Under the pieces are notes generated by a model. The model did not search any database and was not told the origin of the DNA. It saw only the letters and a list, made by a program, of their open reading frames with translations. 64,000 bases of DNA from Maylandia zebra. Taxonomy: Eukaryota > Chordata > Actinopteri > Cichliformes > Cichlidae. Position 1 is the stretch's first letter. Each line of letters begins with the position of its first letter. The position numbers and the translations under genes are program-made. Below, piece after piece: positions 36,501-49,795 of this stretch. The stretch is from contig NC_135172.1 in NCBI RefSeq assembly GCF_041146795.1, positions 34,643,623 through 34,707,622 of the forward strand, written 5' to 3'.

Positions 36501-38780
36501 CCCCTTGTGCTGCTGCTATTGATGGGCATCTTTGTGGTTGTAGTTTACAAGTGGAAACATTACAAAGTAAAAGGTATATTTTACATTCATACACATGCAG
36601 AAAGTCATCCACTCAAATGTGCATGCGAAAAGAGTATAACCGTGTTTTCTGCTGTGTGTTTTCAGAAGATGAAGCCCCTGTGGACAGAAATGCACCCAAG
36701 GCAGAAGGTTTAGAGGAAGTGATTGGTGCAATGGAAAATGATGTAAGAAAACTAAAGTACAAATTGTGTCATATCTATAACATGTCTCACCATAAACTTA
36801 CAGGATAAAACGAATTGATTCTTAGTTGTGTTTAATACAATACAGTGCAAAAGTCTCGAGTCATTTTGTTTAAAAAGGCCCAGACTTGTAATTTTTTAAA
36901 ATTGCCCTTAAGCCACAGTTCTCCGGGAATTCTGAAGGTCTTTCAGAGTTATTCATTGGGTGTGTTTTTTTTTTCCATTCAGTTTCAGTCCGGTCCTTGT
37001 GTCTGACGTATTCTAACTCAAGATGTTTGGTTCTGAAGCAAAGTATTGAACAGAGGCATTGATAACTGTCAGTCCATTTTGTTTATGGGTTTTCTCTCTA
37101 ACCTCATTATTCTTGAGAGCATTATATCTCAGAGATCCCTGGAGGAAATTACCTACAGAATCTTAGCTAAATGCTCCCAAAACCGTTCAACAACCACCAA
37201 ACACAGTCAAGACAGCAAAAGATGTAAACACAAAGCACGGATTGTTCAACATACACAGATATGCTGTTAAGTGCTGAAAGCAGACATCTCAAAGATTCCG
37301 AAACTGTAACTGCCCAACCAAAATTCACTGAAGCAGCAGCAAAAGACCAAAACTACACTTCACATTTGGAAAAACATTGTAATGAATTCCCTGTAACTTT
37401 TGGTATGTTTCTTCAACCACGATAGAATCGCACTTGCTGCAGAGCTCTCTGTGTAGTTCGAGAACAGTTTCCCATCAAAAGTCTCTATTTTGTGCCTTTT
37501 CCCTTGCTTATTACATACCAATCTACTGTTATGTACAATGTTGTCGGTTGCGGATTTTTAATTATTTTAATTAAATGACCTCTGACAAAGCCTTATTTCT
37601 GCTATTCAATGCTGAAGAAATTAAAACTTTCACAGATTAGGCCAAATTCTGCCAAACTACAAAACCTTCAGCTATGTCCCTAATAAAACCTCTGTAACTC
37701 TGATATTGCTGAGGTGAAGCAGAGCAATCTTTGCCCAGGTAATGTCCATATATTGATTTGTGGGTTCCTTCAGTTTTTAATCTACTGCAGCATATTTTTA
37801 GCGGGTTATATGCTATAGAAGACCAGGCCAGGAAAAACTTCTGTATAGTTTTTACCTTTCTTTTGATACCAAGATTGTTTACAGAGTTTGTATTTGCAGA
37901 GAAATGGTCAATTCACCATTGGAATGTGATTTTTAAACAGGAACCTCAGAAACATCCCTGGGGCTTAACAGACTAACTCAAGAATAAAAAACTCTAATTA
38001 TGTGAATAGTCAACCAAAATAATGGAAAAACCTTTAAAATTAAAGACAAATTAAAATCAGTGAGCACTGACATATCATATGCCATAAAACTTTTCTAACC
38101 ATTTCTCAATACCGTAAATCAAGAACAAGTGAAACCACTTTTAGTCAGTCATTTAAACTTATTTAAATCAGTGACTGCAACACTGGGTAGTGACTGAAAG
38201 AATGACATCACAAGTAAATGTGGTGGAAAATGAAGTCTTGCAGCCTTCTCCTTTAGAGGTATGTGCGGAGTTCAGTAATTCGAGTTGGGCTCGGAGCAAT
38301 CCTGCTACACCTCAACAATGAAAAATGTCTGGCACCATGCAACTTATTTGCACTAATTTCAATTCAGTTTATTATAAAACAAAATCACAAAAGTAGTCAC
38401 ACCTCAAGGCACTTGAGTAAATGTAAGTTGAGATTTATAAGCTTGCCTGTGTGTGTGTAATCATGAGCGTATAGCCATTGTTATACTCATTGGTGGAAAC
38501 TTGCATTAAAAAGGCAACTTTAGTTTGAATGCAGGAAAATACTTTTTAAAATCTTTGCTTCATAATAGATTCCAAAATACATAACTAACATTGCGTGTGT
38601 TAATTGGTGTCTGAATAGATTTATGGAAACCAAGAAGTTGTGATGTACTCGAAGAAGCAGACCTCCAAACAACAGAGTGCCTGTGCCCAATATGAAGATG
38701 AAGAACAAGACTATGAAAACTTCACAATATCTGAAGACATCTACTGTAATGAAAATTTCCACAAAGCCAATAGAAAATAA
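33590..38780 (+). CDS. CD300/CMRF35-like (pIgR-like) receptor gene 2, four Ig domains
   Basis: Exons: 33590-33626 (signal peptide start MWSLQNLLFTIC), 33820-34149, 34460-34765, 34851-35171, 35294-35593 (four Ig V-type domains), 35993-36172 (Thr/Pro stalk), 36472-36573 (transmembrane), 36666-36742 and 38619-38780 (tail). All internal joins are phase 1 until the last (phase 0); total 604 aa. Domain ends read DAGKYWCGV, DSGRYLCG, DSGHYLCG and DAGTYWCG, and each domain has the extra pIgR/CD300 cysteine pair. The second and third domains are tandem duplicates, so this copy has one more domain than genes 3 and 4. The tail has YGN, YEN and YCN, potential Grb2-type SH2 sites, and no canonical ITIM. 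The transmembrane helix has no charged residue. It is inferred to be a surface receptor of immune cells; ligand unknown. Confidence 0.85.
36013..36111 (+). repeat. 33-bp tandem repeat in gene 2 stalk exon
   Basis: Two exact and one diverged 33-bp units encoding TVPSTVKTPGK. Thr/Pro-rich repeats of this kind usually form an O-glycosylated stalk and change length between alleles by unit gain or loss. Confidence 0.9.
36743..38618. other. Last intron of gene 2
   Basis: About 1.9 kb with no exon. Starting at about 36842 the words acagtgcaaaagtct resemble a Tc1-type terminus, but no partner end or transposase frame is clear. Otherwise AT-rich and unremarkable. Confidence 0.4.
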
Positions 38781-41489
38781 ACAGTCTAAGGAGTTTGGAA
38801 AGAAACATGTCTGGACTTTAGAGAATTCCACCAATTGCTCTTAGAACTGAAGACGCTTCTCGGATGAGAGATAAAACATGTTCAAGAAACTTCCAGATGC
38901 TTTTCTTTCCAGCTCCTTAGACTGCGAAGACCTGGATGAACCTTCACAGACATAAAATAAACAGAGTGTTAATTTGAGGTCAAACCGTTGGTCTTACCTG
39001 TATAGAGATTAATCTACTTGATTGATCATTAACAGTTACACAACAAATCTTAACATACAGTGATCCAGCCGTCTTATTTTCTCAGTGAAACTTTGTTGTG
39101 TTTTCTGTTTTATTATCACTTCTTACTCTTTTGCTATTAGCTTTAACTTTTATTGCTTAGTGTTAACAGCAATCTGCAGTCTTTTCATGAAATTGAACTC
39201 AAATGCAAACGACTAACACAAGTGCAAAGTAAATAAATAAGCAAAGCAAAATGAATTCCAATGTTGGACCATTTAGTAATACATTTTATAGCACAGTCAT
39301 TTTTAAATCTTTTGTTTATTTTTGCCCTATTTTAATGTAAATTGCTACATTGTCAGAGTCCTTCAGTTCCAGATATTTGGGCAGAAATCGAGCAGTGAAA
39401 TGTTATGTTTACTAATTGCAATTTTCATGTAATTTTTTTTTCTGTTTGTTGCAACTGAAAATTACCAGGTGCAGTGCTTTTATTTCATTAACATGGTAAT
39501 GCTGTATTTAGCTTAAATTTATAATAACATTATTATATTTTTATTATTATTGTACATTTATTATTACTTCATATCATTAGTTGACATAAATTAGCCTTTT
39601 GCCTTAGTAAACAAGAGCATAGCACTATATTCCCGAGATATGTAAAGTAAAAATAAAATACACTGAAAGAAAAGGAACAGAAAAATCCACAAAACTCTTG
39701 ACCTGATCAGTTACTCAAACTAATCCAACCTTTTCAGATTTGTAGAGAATTTGTTGCTGCTTGACTAACATCATGAACTTTATTTTTTTCCACCTCCTCT
39801 GAAGAAAATTAAACATTTTTTTTCAAAAGTTACACTTTCAGTGTCACTTGTTAATGTGTCACTGTGAGCACTGTGCTGGTGCTGTTTTATCACTTCAAAT
39901 ACCCTCTTCTCTTGGATATTAGCATATATCACTGGTGAGACTGCTTAAATCTATTTGTGAGTGAAGAAGTAATCTCTGAATTTGTGGAAATGTTGACACA
40001 AGTTGTTGTAGCATTCAGTCCTTCACTCTGACAAGTTATCAGCCAACATTAACGAGTTTGCTCAGCATACTACATCCCAAAACTGCAAGGTTGCAGCTCA
40101 CAGTCACACCTACCTGCTAATCACAGAGTAAAAAATGTTTAATTTTACTCAACAGACCTTGAGTACAGACGTCTTGTACTAGTTGTGCTACATAGCAAAA
40201 TGTGCTGAAGAGGTCTGTTTTGAAAGAAACAGCTGATGAATTGTCAAAAAAAAAGTCTGAAAAAATATGTAGAAAAGTTACCAAAAGTTACTTTCTGTGT
40301 GGAGTTTGAATGCTGTTTCCAACCTTGTATGGGTTCTCTCTGGATTCTTCCCACAGTTCAAAGACACGCTATGGTTTACCCTGCCCTTTGGCCTATGACA
40401 TCTAGGATACATTCCAGACCCTGAACTGGATAAGAAAATGGATGGATGGATTTTTTCCCCCTAGTTATTTAAAGACTATGGCACTACATGGTGAGGAGCT
40501 AATGAGCTTTAAACTATGTAAACTGGCAAACTCTGATAACACTAACAATAATGAACCTGATCCTGGCTAGATATAGTTCAGCTCATTTCAACACACAGCT
40601 TGAGCTCTTGAACCAGTCTCTAGGAGAGGGCCTGAATTCTGTTCAAATCTGGAGTTGCCCTTTGTGAGAGGCGGCAGGCAACAGCTGACAGTTCAGAATA
40701 CCCAGACCTCTTGAATTTACTTTGTGTGGGGACTCTGTCATCTTACAAGGAGACATTAACTCTCACATGAACAATTAAGAAAACCTGGAGGGGCATGAAA
40801 GAGACAGACTCCCTGATCTAAACCTGAGCAGTGTGCTGTTATTGGACTTCTGTGCAATAAATAAAAGTTAGCTGAAACCATATTTTTCCTATAACTAATT
40901 TCATGCTGAAAACATAAGAGTGTCCACAAGTGCATGTGGAACGAGTAAAACCTAGGCTGCAAGTCGACCTGAATTTACAAAACTTTGGAATACAAGGTAT
41001 GTTTTTTGTTTTTTCACAGAGAGTTTTACAGACAAGAAGCTTGCCTTAAAAAATAAATGCACTGAAAAGGAGACAAATGGAAGTGAGTAGAGGCAAGAGA
41101 GAACGCGTGAATGATAATGAGACAGGTGTAATGGTCACTTTTAAGACTGTTTTCTGAATATTAACAAACCAGGAAATTAATGAACTGAGAACACAGCACA
41201 ATAATCTTCAAACACAAATGTTTCTCAGATATACAAAATTAATTTCATGCAATGTAGCTGTTTCACTTTTTTTAACAGTGATGTTTATGTAAAACGTTTG
41301 AATACTTCCTCTACCATAAGAGGATATGTGTCAGCTGTTTCAAAAATGACTGCTACTTACTTTTAGGGAAAGCCCAAGTAAGAATGCTCTACCTCCTCTG
41401 TGTTAAAGGTCGAATTCCACCCCTCCTTTCAAACTCCTGTGGCAAGAAGGGACTCCTATTGTGTGCATAATATTGTGTGCAACGCAAAG
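38781..41489. other. Intergenic region between genes 2 and 3
   Basis: Contains the receptor 3' flank markers (39355-39410 and 39835-39900), a fragment of an L2/SINE-like repeat at about 40310-40455 ending in ggatggatgg, and at 41327-41470 the promoter block of gene 3. No coding gene seen. Confidence 0.6.
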
Positions 41490-44400
41490 ATGTGGAGCCT
41501 TCAAAACCTGCTTTTCATCCTCTGCAGTAAGTCCTTTAAATGAGTAAATATATAAAGATTAACAACAGATGTAGTTTGAATGGTACATTTTACTTTTTTA
41601 GTATTGAGGAGCTGTATGACACACCCGGTATTGTTCTTGGTAATGTCTTTATACAACAATAGCATTGCTATCACGACAGCTGACATGACAAAATTTAAAT
41701 TATTTTTTTGTTTTCACATTATCTTTCTAGTTTCTCTGAGATGTGCGACCAGTGCAGTAGGGGTGCTCAATGTCACTGGATATCTGAGAAGAGAGGTTAA
41801 CATTTCCTGCTCTTATGATCCGGGTTATGAATCATATGAGAAGTACCTCTGTAAGAACAGTTGTGGCAGGGGTGATGTTCTTATTACAACAACAAACCCA
41901 GTGAAATATAAATACATGATACATGATGACAAAATAGCACGAATCTTCACAACGACCATCTCTGATCTTCGTTCCATGGATGCCGGGAAATACTGGTGTG
42001 GAGTGAAAAGATTTTTGAAAGATGTCTACACTGAAGTCGAGCTGAAACTAGTAAAAGGTAAACAAAAACTTGGTCAAATTCTGTTGCACACTGAAAGCGA
42101 GTTACAGGGATTCAGGAGTTACAGTTAAAGATAAGGAATTCATAGATAGTTTCTGTTTGTTCAGCATTATCTGTTTCTCTGCTGTAAAATTTAAACCACT
42201 ATATGAGCATCAAATGATGGAAAGCAGTCACAAGTTTAGAAATATAAACTTCCGCATTGAGTTGAATATAAAATCCTTAAGTTTTATATACAGCTGTTTG
42301 TGTAACATGTCTTCTGATGCTTTTACCCCTGTTGACAGACCGCTGCTGTGATACTATGACCAAAATTCTGAATTATCAGGGATATTCAGAATCCATTAGT
42401 TGTCCGTATGAGCGTCAGTACCAGAACAGCCTGAAGTACATCTGCAGAGGAAACCGGCCCTCCACATGTCTTCAGCAGGCACTAATCACCTCTTACAACA
42501 AGGAAAATGGACGATTCAGACTTGATGATGATAAAATGTTAAAAGAATTTACAGTGAACATCACCAGTTTGAGCCAAGAGGATTCAGGGTATTACCTTTG
42601 TGGTGTCCAAAGAAACTTTGACTTGGATGTTTTCTCTGCAGTTCTGTTGGAAGTTGAGGGTGAGCAGTCAAAGCTTCTGTGCATTTAATTACATCAGTTG
42701 AATATTTGATAATTCTGAAATAATCTTTTTCTTTCATTTATACAGAGTTCTGCTGTGTCAAATCAACTAAACTAAATGGTACTGTGGGGCAGCCACTAAC
42801 TTTGCAGTGTCCTTATTCTCCACAACACCGGGATAACAGGAAGTTCCTCTGTAAGGGAGATCAGCACAACAGCTGCATGGACATGACCAATCAAAGCAGG
42901 TTCACTGTCCATGATAATGTTTCTTCCAGCTCTTTCTTGGTGATGATTGCAGAGCTGGAAGCAGCTGACGCTGGGACATACTGGTGTGGGTCAGATTCAC
43001 AGTGGAAAATTGGAAACTACACCAAGATGGAGCTATCGGGTGAGTTGGACACTTTTATATGGGATAATGTAATGAATAGATTTGTATGCTATGTTCTTAC
43101 TTGAGATCAGTTCAGTTGTCGAACCACAAACTTACCGCTGCTGGTAAATCACTCTGAAATAATAATTGTTGGAACAGGTATTCACTGCCACTTGTGAATT
43201 AAATTCTTTGCATGTAAATTCAAAATCAGTGCTAAGAACTCAGCAACCATGCATGCAAGAAGTCATCTGTTTGCAGATTCACACAGTTGCAGGTAACTCT
43301 GCTTTTGAAGCTGAATCCTGGCTTCTCCAATCAGCTAGCTTTATATAGTTTGAAGAGTGGAGGCCAAAGTATGAGGGATCCTAGTGTGAATGGTCACTTT
43401 CAAAGTAGTGATGCCACAGACTCTGTGATGTACTGATTAAGGTTACTGTTCTAAACCCTATGGCAACAACATAAGCGCTGTTTTAAACCATATTTGTTTA
43501 CAATTACAGAAAATTAGTTTTGCTGAATTAACTATTAACACTTATATTGTTTGCTCTTTAGCAGTCAATTCCTATTCCATATGTTCAAAATTGTAAGTCA
43601 TTTTTGCTAGTCGTTCATGTCTTTATACAATGAAAAGGCTATCATTGCACTTTTTTTGCCTTTTAATAGCCTTATTTCTTCGTCATTTATAAACTCTCAT
43701 AACATCTTGAGTACAATCGACAGCTACATTAAATTCACAAGATCACACAAGATTTCAAACTGCAGGAAAATCACTGGAGTTATGAAAGACAGAAAACTAC
43801 ACACACACCACGTGTATGCTATCGCTATGTATTATGGTTTAACCTGTCAAGGACAATAGTGTACAGAAAATTCTGCATCAAGCCTTGTAATTCATAGCTT
43901 TCCTACTTTTGTTAAGCCTCAATTGACAGCTTGTGGCATGATGGTTAGTGCTGTTGCCTCAAGCAAGAAGGTTCTGGGTTCAAATCCACAATCTTGCTAG
44001 TGTGCAGTTGGTTCCCACTGGGTATTCTGGTTTCCTCCCACAGTTAAAAGTCATGCAGTTATTAGAGATAGATTAATTGGTGATTCTAAATAATCCATAA
44101 GCGTGAATGTGAGTGCAAATGATTGTTTGTCTCCATGTGATAGACTAGCAAACTCTCCAGAGTTTACCCTGCCTCTTACCCTATCACTTCCAGGTTATGG
44201 CCCAGCCCCCCTGCAATCCAGATAAAGGAAGATAGAAGTTGTTGTAAACCCATTAAATTTTTATGTTAACCAGACTCTAGACTTTGTTGAACATTATGTA
44301 ATATGAAGACAACATGTAGTATTTAAGTGACCAAGTGAAAATTAATGAATGGGGTGAAAGTTATTGAATAGTGTTGGAATAAAGTGACAAAATTGTGAAA

Positions 44401-45565
44401 GATTAAAAAATTCCAAGAGCTCAACTTACTTCATCTAAACATGTGTCAGTCATGTTTTATCAACACAATATGCACAGGTTTATTGAATATGAATAAGTTG
44501 TGTTGAAAACTGTGTCAACTTTGAGGGTCATATCACTGTGTACTGTACACTTCCTGTACACTTCTCTTTGCTACAGTATCAGGAAAACAATTGTGAAGGA
44601 CTTTTTGGCACCATGAAATCTAGAACAAAACCTTTGATCTCAGCATCTAGGAGTATAGCAAGGAACCAAAGACGGTATTTCTGGTTGCGTTGCAACAGTA
44701 GTGCTGATCTAGACAGTGGTTGTGCCTTTTTCCTATATTTTAATTTTTAGTTCGATTCAGTTGACTGGAACAACAGTTTGGGATTCTTGTAGGATTCAAA
44801 ATATCCCTTCAGTCGTGCCATGTTGGCATCAACATCATAGGCTGAAACATAGAACAGAGCAATCCCACAGATGTGTGAGTTGCCGTGGTCATTTTTTTTA
44901 ATTGTTGAAATAAAGTTGCTTTCTCCTACAGTTTTTCTGCAGCACACTCTGGGAACTCTGGAAACAAATAACCCAGGTAAAGCTAAAGATACAGTATATG
45001 TGTCTGTTAGTTAGCTGCTAAATGCTATGACAACAGTAATAGCAAAATAAGTACATTTCCACAATATAATTAGGGTTAACATGTGGTTTTGAGTGCATGC
45101 TGGGCCTAATTCAAGCTAATGTGAAAAAAAAAATTCTAATTCAAATTAAAAATCAAATGGATGTGTGCATCAATGCAACACTTAAGTTAAAATACACATA
45201 ACTTTTAATAAAAAGATAACGAAACCATTATGTAAACTAAGCCCACAGTTCTGCTGTTATGCCTGTGAAAATTGAATGCTTTGGAAAATGCTTGCTTTAA
45301 AAATGCTTTTACAGTGTTCTGTTTTATTTTTTTTTCCAGCACTCTATGTGGTTTACATTGTAACCCCTGTGCTCCTACTGATGTGTGTCCTGTTTATTCT
45401 TTATAAGTACAGACGTTCCACAGTTAAAGGTATCATTTACATTCATATACACAGAGAGATCCTTACATTCAAATATGGAAAAGCACGCAAAAAAGTGTAA
45501 CCAAATCTAATGCTCTGTTTTTAGGTGATGAAGCCACAAGCAGAAATACCCAAAATAAGCTATAG
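41490..45565 (+). CDS. CD300/CMRF35-like (pIgR-like) receptor gene 3, truncated tail
   Basis: Exons: 41490-41526 (MWSLQNLLFILC), 41731-42057, 42339-42659, 42746-43039 (three Ig V-type domains ending DAGKYWCGV, DSGYYLCGV and DAGTYWCGS), 44932-44976 (15-aa stalk), 45340-45429 (transmembrane, then YKYRRS), 45525-45565. The chain is 384 aa. In the tail exon the frame hits TAG at 45563-45565 after RNTQNKL. Sequence beyond still reads SSEEAMGAAESG and keeps a splice donor (gtaaga), so the stop is a recent loss relative to gene 2. All tyrosine motifs are therefore absent. The product would be a membrane receptor without its own signalling tail, which could act as a decoy or pair with an adaptor; no charged residue is seen in the helix to support adaptor pairing. 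Confidence 0.75.
43928..44245 (+). mobile_element. SINE with tRNA-like head, degraded
   Basis: Head gcatgatggttagtgctgtt and B-box-like ggttctgggttcaaatcc, then a body with ggtttcctcccacagtt and gattaattggtgattctaa, typical of widespread fish SINE/LINE 3' sequence. Lies in gene 3's long intron before the stalk exon. Confidence 0.7.
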
Positions 45566-46409
45566 AGCTCAGAGGAAGCGATGGGGGCAGCAGAAAGTGG
45601 AGTAAGAGAAGTTTAAAGCCTTAATAGAGTTTTGTTTCTTTAATACACTTAATTATAAATATAGGGCATAAAATAAATGACAGATTTTTATTTTTAGTTG
45701 CATTTAATATGTAAAATGTATTTGTAATGTAGCACAACTGGAATTTCATGAAGTCTCCCATTTGGAGTCATTGCCCATACATTTTTATTTTTGATGCTGA
45801 GAAAATAGCAAAGTGATGTATGAATGTTGATGAAGTCCACACTATAGCATGGGTTCAGTCTCGTTCTGTGACAGTGGGCAAACAGCTGAAAGTCACAAAG
45901 GTCAGTATAATTGCAATTGGAAACTTGAATTATGTATTCAAGAAAATAACTTATGTACAAGAGAAGTGCTTCCCTGGCCTTGTTTAAGTTCTATGTGGGT
46001 TTCTGACATTAATTGTTGATGAATGAGTATATCATAGTGCAGTCTTTTATTGTGACACATAGGGGAGGCTATCGGCCAGCAGCCTGCACTTACACTAGAG
46101 AACCATGGATACATAATTTATGTGCTGCTGTTTTGATAATTTCAGTCTTTGTGTTTTAGATTCTGTATTTAAAGAAGTATCAACTGTTTGTACTTTCTTC
46201 AGTTTTCTTTAAATATATTACAATTCTGGAGAGACATACGTGTATCTTCCCTCAGTAGTGGAGGTATACACTTGTATGCAATGACATACAATGACAAACA
46301 TTCTACACTGGCTGTAGTGCTACAATAAAACATTCAAAAATGTTTCCATGAAATCCCAAGTGTCTGTAATACATGTCACTCATAGTTCTGTTTATTGTGT
46401 TGTTGTTGT

Positions 46410-46553
46410 TTTTAATGGAACTCAAGAAGCTGAGATGACTGGTAGCCACTATGAGGATATCGGTGGAGATGAAGTATCTATCAAAACTTTACTAGAAAAA
46501 AAAATCTACCGTGATACAAAATTTCAGCAGAAGACTGTTTTGTTTTTTGCTTG
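46410..46553 (+). pseudogene. Decayed last exon of gene 3
   Basis: Aligns with the last exons of genes 1 and 2: NGTQEAEM at the position of YGNQEFV, then GGDE as in gene 1, then KIYRDTKFQQ where the others have IYCNENFHKA. The acceptor AG is gone (tttttaatgg in place of tttagattta), the middle tyrosine motif is replaced by VSIKTL, and the frame runs past the family stop. This fits loss of constraint after the stop at 45563. Confidence 0.7.
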
Positions 46554-47129
46554 ATTTTCATAACAAAATCTGCTGTTTTTATAAAATTGTAGAAAAACCA
46601 GAATATAAATTATCAACATGAGTGTAAAGAGAATTAATAAGCAAAGCAAAAAAAAGTGCATGGAATTAATTTTAAGTTTAACAGTAGAATTATTTTTGTT
46701 TAGCTTAGTATTATATTTTACTGATGCATTCAAAGAAAAAAGAAAGAAAATAAAACACATGTCCACAAAACTGTTTAACTGGTCAGTTTTTCAAAGCACC
46801 TCCAGCCCGTTGCAGACGGACATCCTTCAGAGGAGCCAGGAAATTAAACTTCCTTCCTTAGCTTTCAATGTCACTGCTATTGTGTAGCAGTGAATACAGT
46901 TATTGTGGTGGAGTATTTAAATAAGTGTATTGGAAAAGAATCCTGTTACTCATGAACTGTTATCAGATTCTCTTCATGTGTGTTAATTTTAAAAGCTAAC
47001 TTTATAAAATTAATAATAATAACTCCCATTTTAGAGATAGAACATAAATTGCTATTTAGAGAGTAAGTTGTTTAAAATAGTAGGTTTGATTTTCCTGACT
47101 AACTATCATGGACTTTCCAGATGACAGAA

Positions 47130-47130
<1 letters not shown>

Positions 47131-47206
<76 letters not shown>
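47131..47206. repeat. (TG)n microsatellite
   Basis: About 37 TG units between gene 3 and the lone decayed exon. Confidence 0.95.
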
Positions 47207-47208
<2 letters not shown>

Positions 47209-47519
47209 CTCCTGGAGAAGCGGGGTAAAGGTAGCTAAGGTAGTGTGTCAGAGAGGAGGATGCTGGAAAAAAAACTCCTCAGCTTCGGGGACAGTCCATC
47301 TCACCGTCTCACCTCATGCATTAATTTTATTCACTGTGTCACTTTCTGCCTATTTGCACTGTGATAGCTTAGTTGGTGTAAAGTGAATCCTGTGACTTTA
47401 TTTTTAATTGCACTGACTATATAAAAGGCACACCAATTTCCTTTTGGATTAAAAAAGTTCTAATCAAATATTTGATTTACTCTGCTTCTTAAGTGTGTGA
47501 ATTCAATAGTTTTACAATA

Positions 47520-47770
47520 CATTTGATAAGGATTATGAGAAGTACCTTGAGAGAAATACCTGTGTAAGAATCACTGTGGCAGTGATTATGATTTTATTAT
47601 AACAGCAAATCTAGTGAAAAACAAATATGCAATTCATCATAACATAACAGTGTCTTCAAAACTCCCACCCCTGATCTTCATTCTACCGATGCTTAGAAAT
47701 ACTGGTGTGGGGTGACCAGAGCTTTGAAAACTATCTACACTGAAATAAAGCTGAAATTGGTACCAGGTAA
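47520..47770 (+). pseudogene. Relict first-Ig-domain exon
   Basis: Pieces read YEKYL, CGSDYDFIITANLVKNKY and, in another frame, RNTGVG (from KYWCGV), followed by a preserved donor (ggtaaata) and ~60 bp of intron sequence matching the intron after domain 1 in the other copies. Frameshifts, an internal duplication near 47545 and stops rule out function. It marks a lost receptor copy between genes 3 and 4. Confidence 0.75.
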
Positions 47771-49795
47771 ATAAAAGCAAACTGAAATTCAATTGTACAT
47801 TGAAAGTGAGTAAAATGAGAAAATACATATGTTGGTTCAGTTGGCTGGAGTGTGATCAGAAGAAAATGACATATTCATTGTTTAACACTAAGAACAGAAC
47901 AGAATAGGAGCTAAAATGTACTAGAGAAGCGAAATCAGTTGTTGGTCTCTGTTGACCTTCTTGCATAAGGTTATTTGTGTTGTTGCTTATGTTACACACA
48001 CTGTTCTATGTGATGTCTTCAAATGTCCACTGTGTTTATGAATTAGGAAGAAACAGAACTTGATGCATTGAACTACAATTATCATCATATTCATGTTATT
48101 CTTTGAATACACAGATACGCATATCTTTGAATAACAAAACAGCTTGTAAATGGGGGAAATTCTTTGCACATTTGGGTAATGTGCAAAGATCATTGGGATT
48201 ATTAATGGGAATCATGAGAGTTGCATCATGACAAAGAATGTCTCTCTGTAAACATGTTTACTAACTGAATAGGAGAGCGACCATGCTGCTGTTGACCTGT
48301 GACATTACTCTGAACAGAATGCAAGATTTCATGTTTATACAGTAAAGTTAATAACTTCATTAAAACTGTGAAATTATTTTTCAGTTTCGCAAGAAAACCG
48401 ATGTGTGAGACAGAGTGAGAGGTGTGTGAATCTCTGACTCTGGGTGTGATGGCAGCCCTAACTTCAAACAACACACATGTTAGACAGATGGAGACCCTCA
48501 GTTTCAAGAAGTGTGAACCTAAATTTCTATGTGAGGCTGTATCTTGTATGTGCTTATATTTCCCTATTTAGTTATGGTTATTGTTAAATAGTGTATAATT
48601 TGATAGTTTCTTATTTGTAATGCCTCATGTTTAGTTTACTTCCCCTCCTGATTCACCGTCTAAAATTACTGTTATCTTCTTGTGTCCACTTTCCCTAGTG
48701 ACCTTGACCTGCTTGTCCTTTGTCTTTGTTTTCCCAGTGTTATTAATGTCCTCTCTGTGTTTCCAGCCAGTTTTAGATCCTGTTTACTCTTCTGTTTATG
48801 GATTTTTTTACCACCCAAAATGAAGGCTCATTTGCATTAGATTTCCATGTGTCTGTATTTGGGTTCTAAACTCTGCAGTGTACATTAGCATTTTATGTAA
48901 TCAATATCACTCTAGAAACAGAACTGACTGATTCCAGAGACATATGAGTTTGACCATTTAAAGAGTAGCAGTGGGTTTAGCATGTGATAGCTGTTGGTTT
49001 GTCGCAAACTGCCTCAGGCTGAAGGTGTTTAAGTATTCCATAGATTTAGTCACATAGGCAAGAGGCAATTTTCCACAGCCTTTAACTCTAAACCATAATG
49101 GTATCCAAATAGAAGAAATGTGGGATGAATTACAAAAAAAGGACAACTGTTACTGTATGAGAAAAATGATATAGGCAAAATGACAAATCACTCAAAAACA
49201 TCCTCTGAAAAATAACAGGGTTTGTCATATAAACAACATAACATCTCAACAAACAGAACAGCAAGTCAACACAAAGCAAAGGGACCCTGGGGTGTAGAGC
49301 CTTACGCATATGTATATGTGGAAGACAAAGTGCCAGAGAGGAAAAAAAGAGGAAAAAAGAGAAAAGAAGACAAAAAGAAAACAGAGGGGGAAAAAAAGCT
49401 GAAAAAAGATTGACAGAGTAAGAAAGAGCGAGAGCCCTCCTGAACCCTCACTTATGTTGACTGAGGTTCCTTGTACCTTTCCTCCTCCATGAAGTACAAC
49501 CCATGAATCACATAACTTTCTGGGCATTCTACACAGACCTTATCCACCTTAGTTACAGTCATCTTTGACAGGTTTATGACCAAGGTTATGCCAGCCTTAC
49601 ATACGTGTGTAGGATGTAATTAATTCTACTTGACAAGTTTTTATTAAAAATGGCTTACAACGCCAAAATAAACCATAAATCTAACTAGTTAGGCATTTTT
49701 ACAACTTTGAACATTTTGTGGTGTCAATTTTATTATTATAAATTATGGCTCTTTTGAGACATAATTTATAACAGTGCCAGTGCTATTAACAGTGC
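47771..49795. other. No gene seen
   Basis: About 2 kb. Apart from the intron-like sequence directly after the relict exon and a purine-rich stretch at 49320-49400, I see no exon, repeat boundary or RNA gene. Confidence 0.5.

Noticed and set aside
36842-37480. Full Tc1 element in the last intron of gene 2
   Set aside because: One terminus-like word but no partner end, TA pair or transposase motif that I could support.
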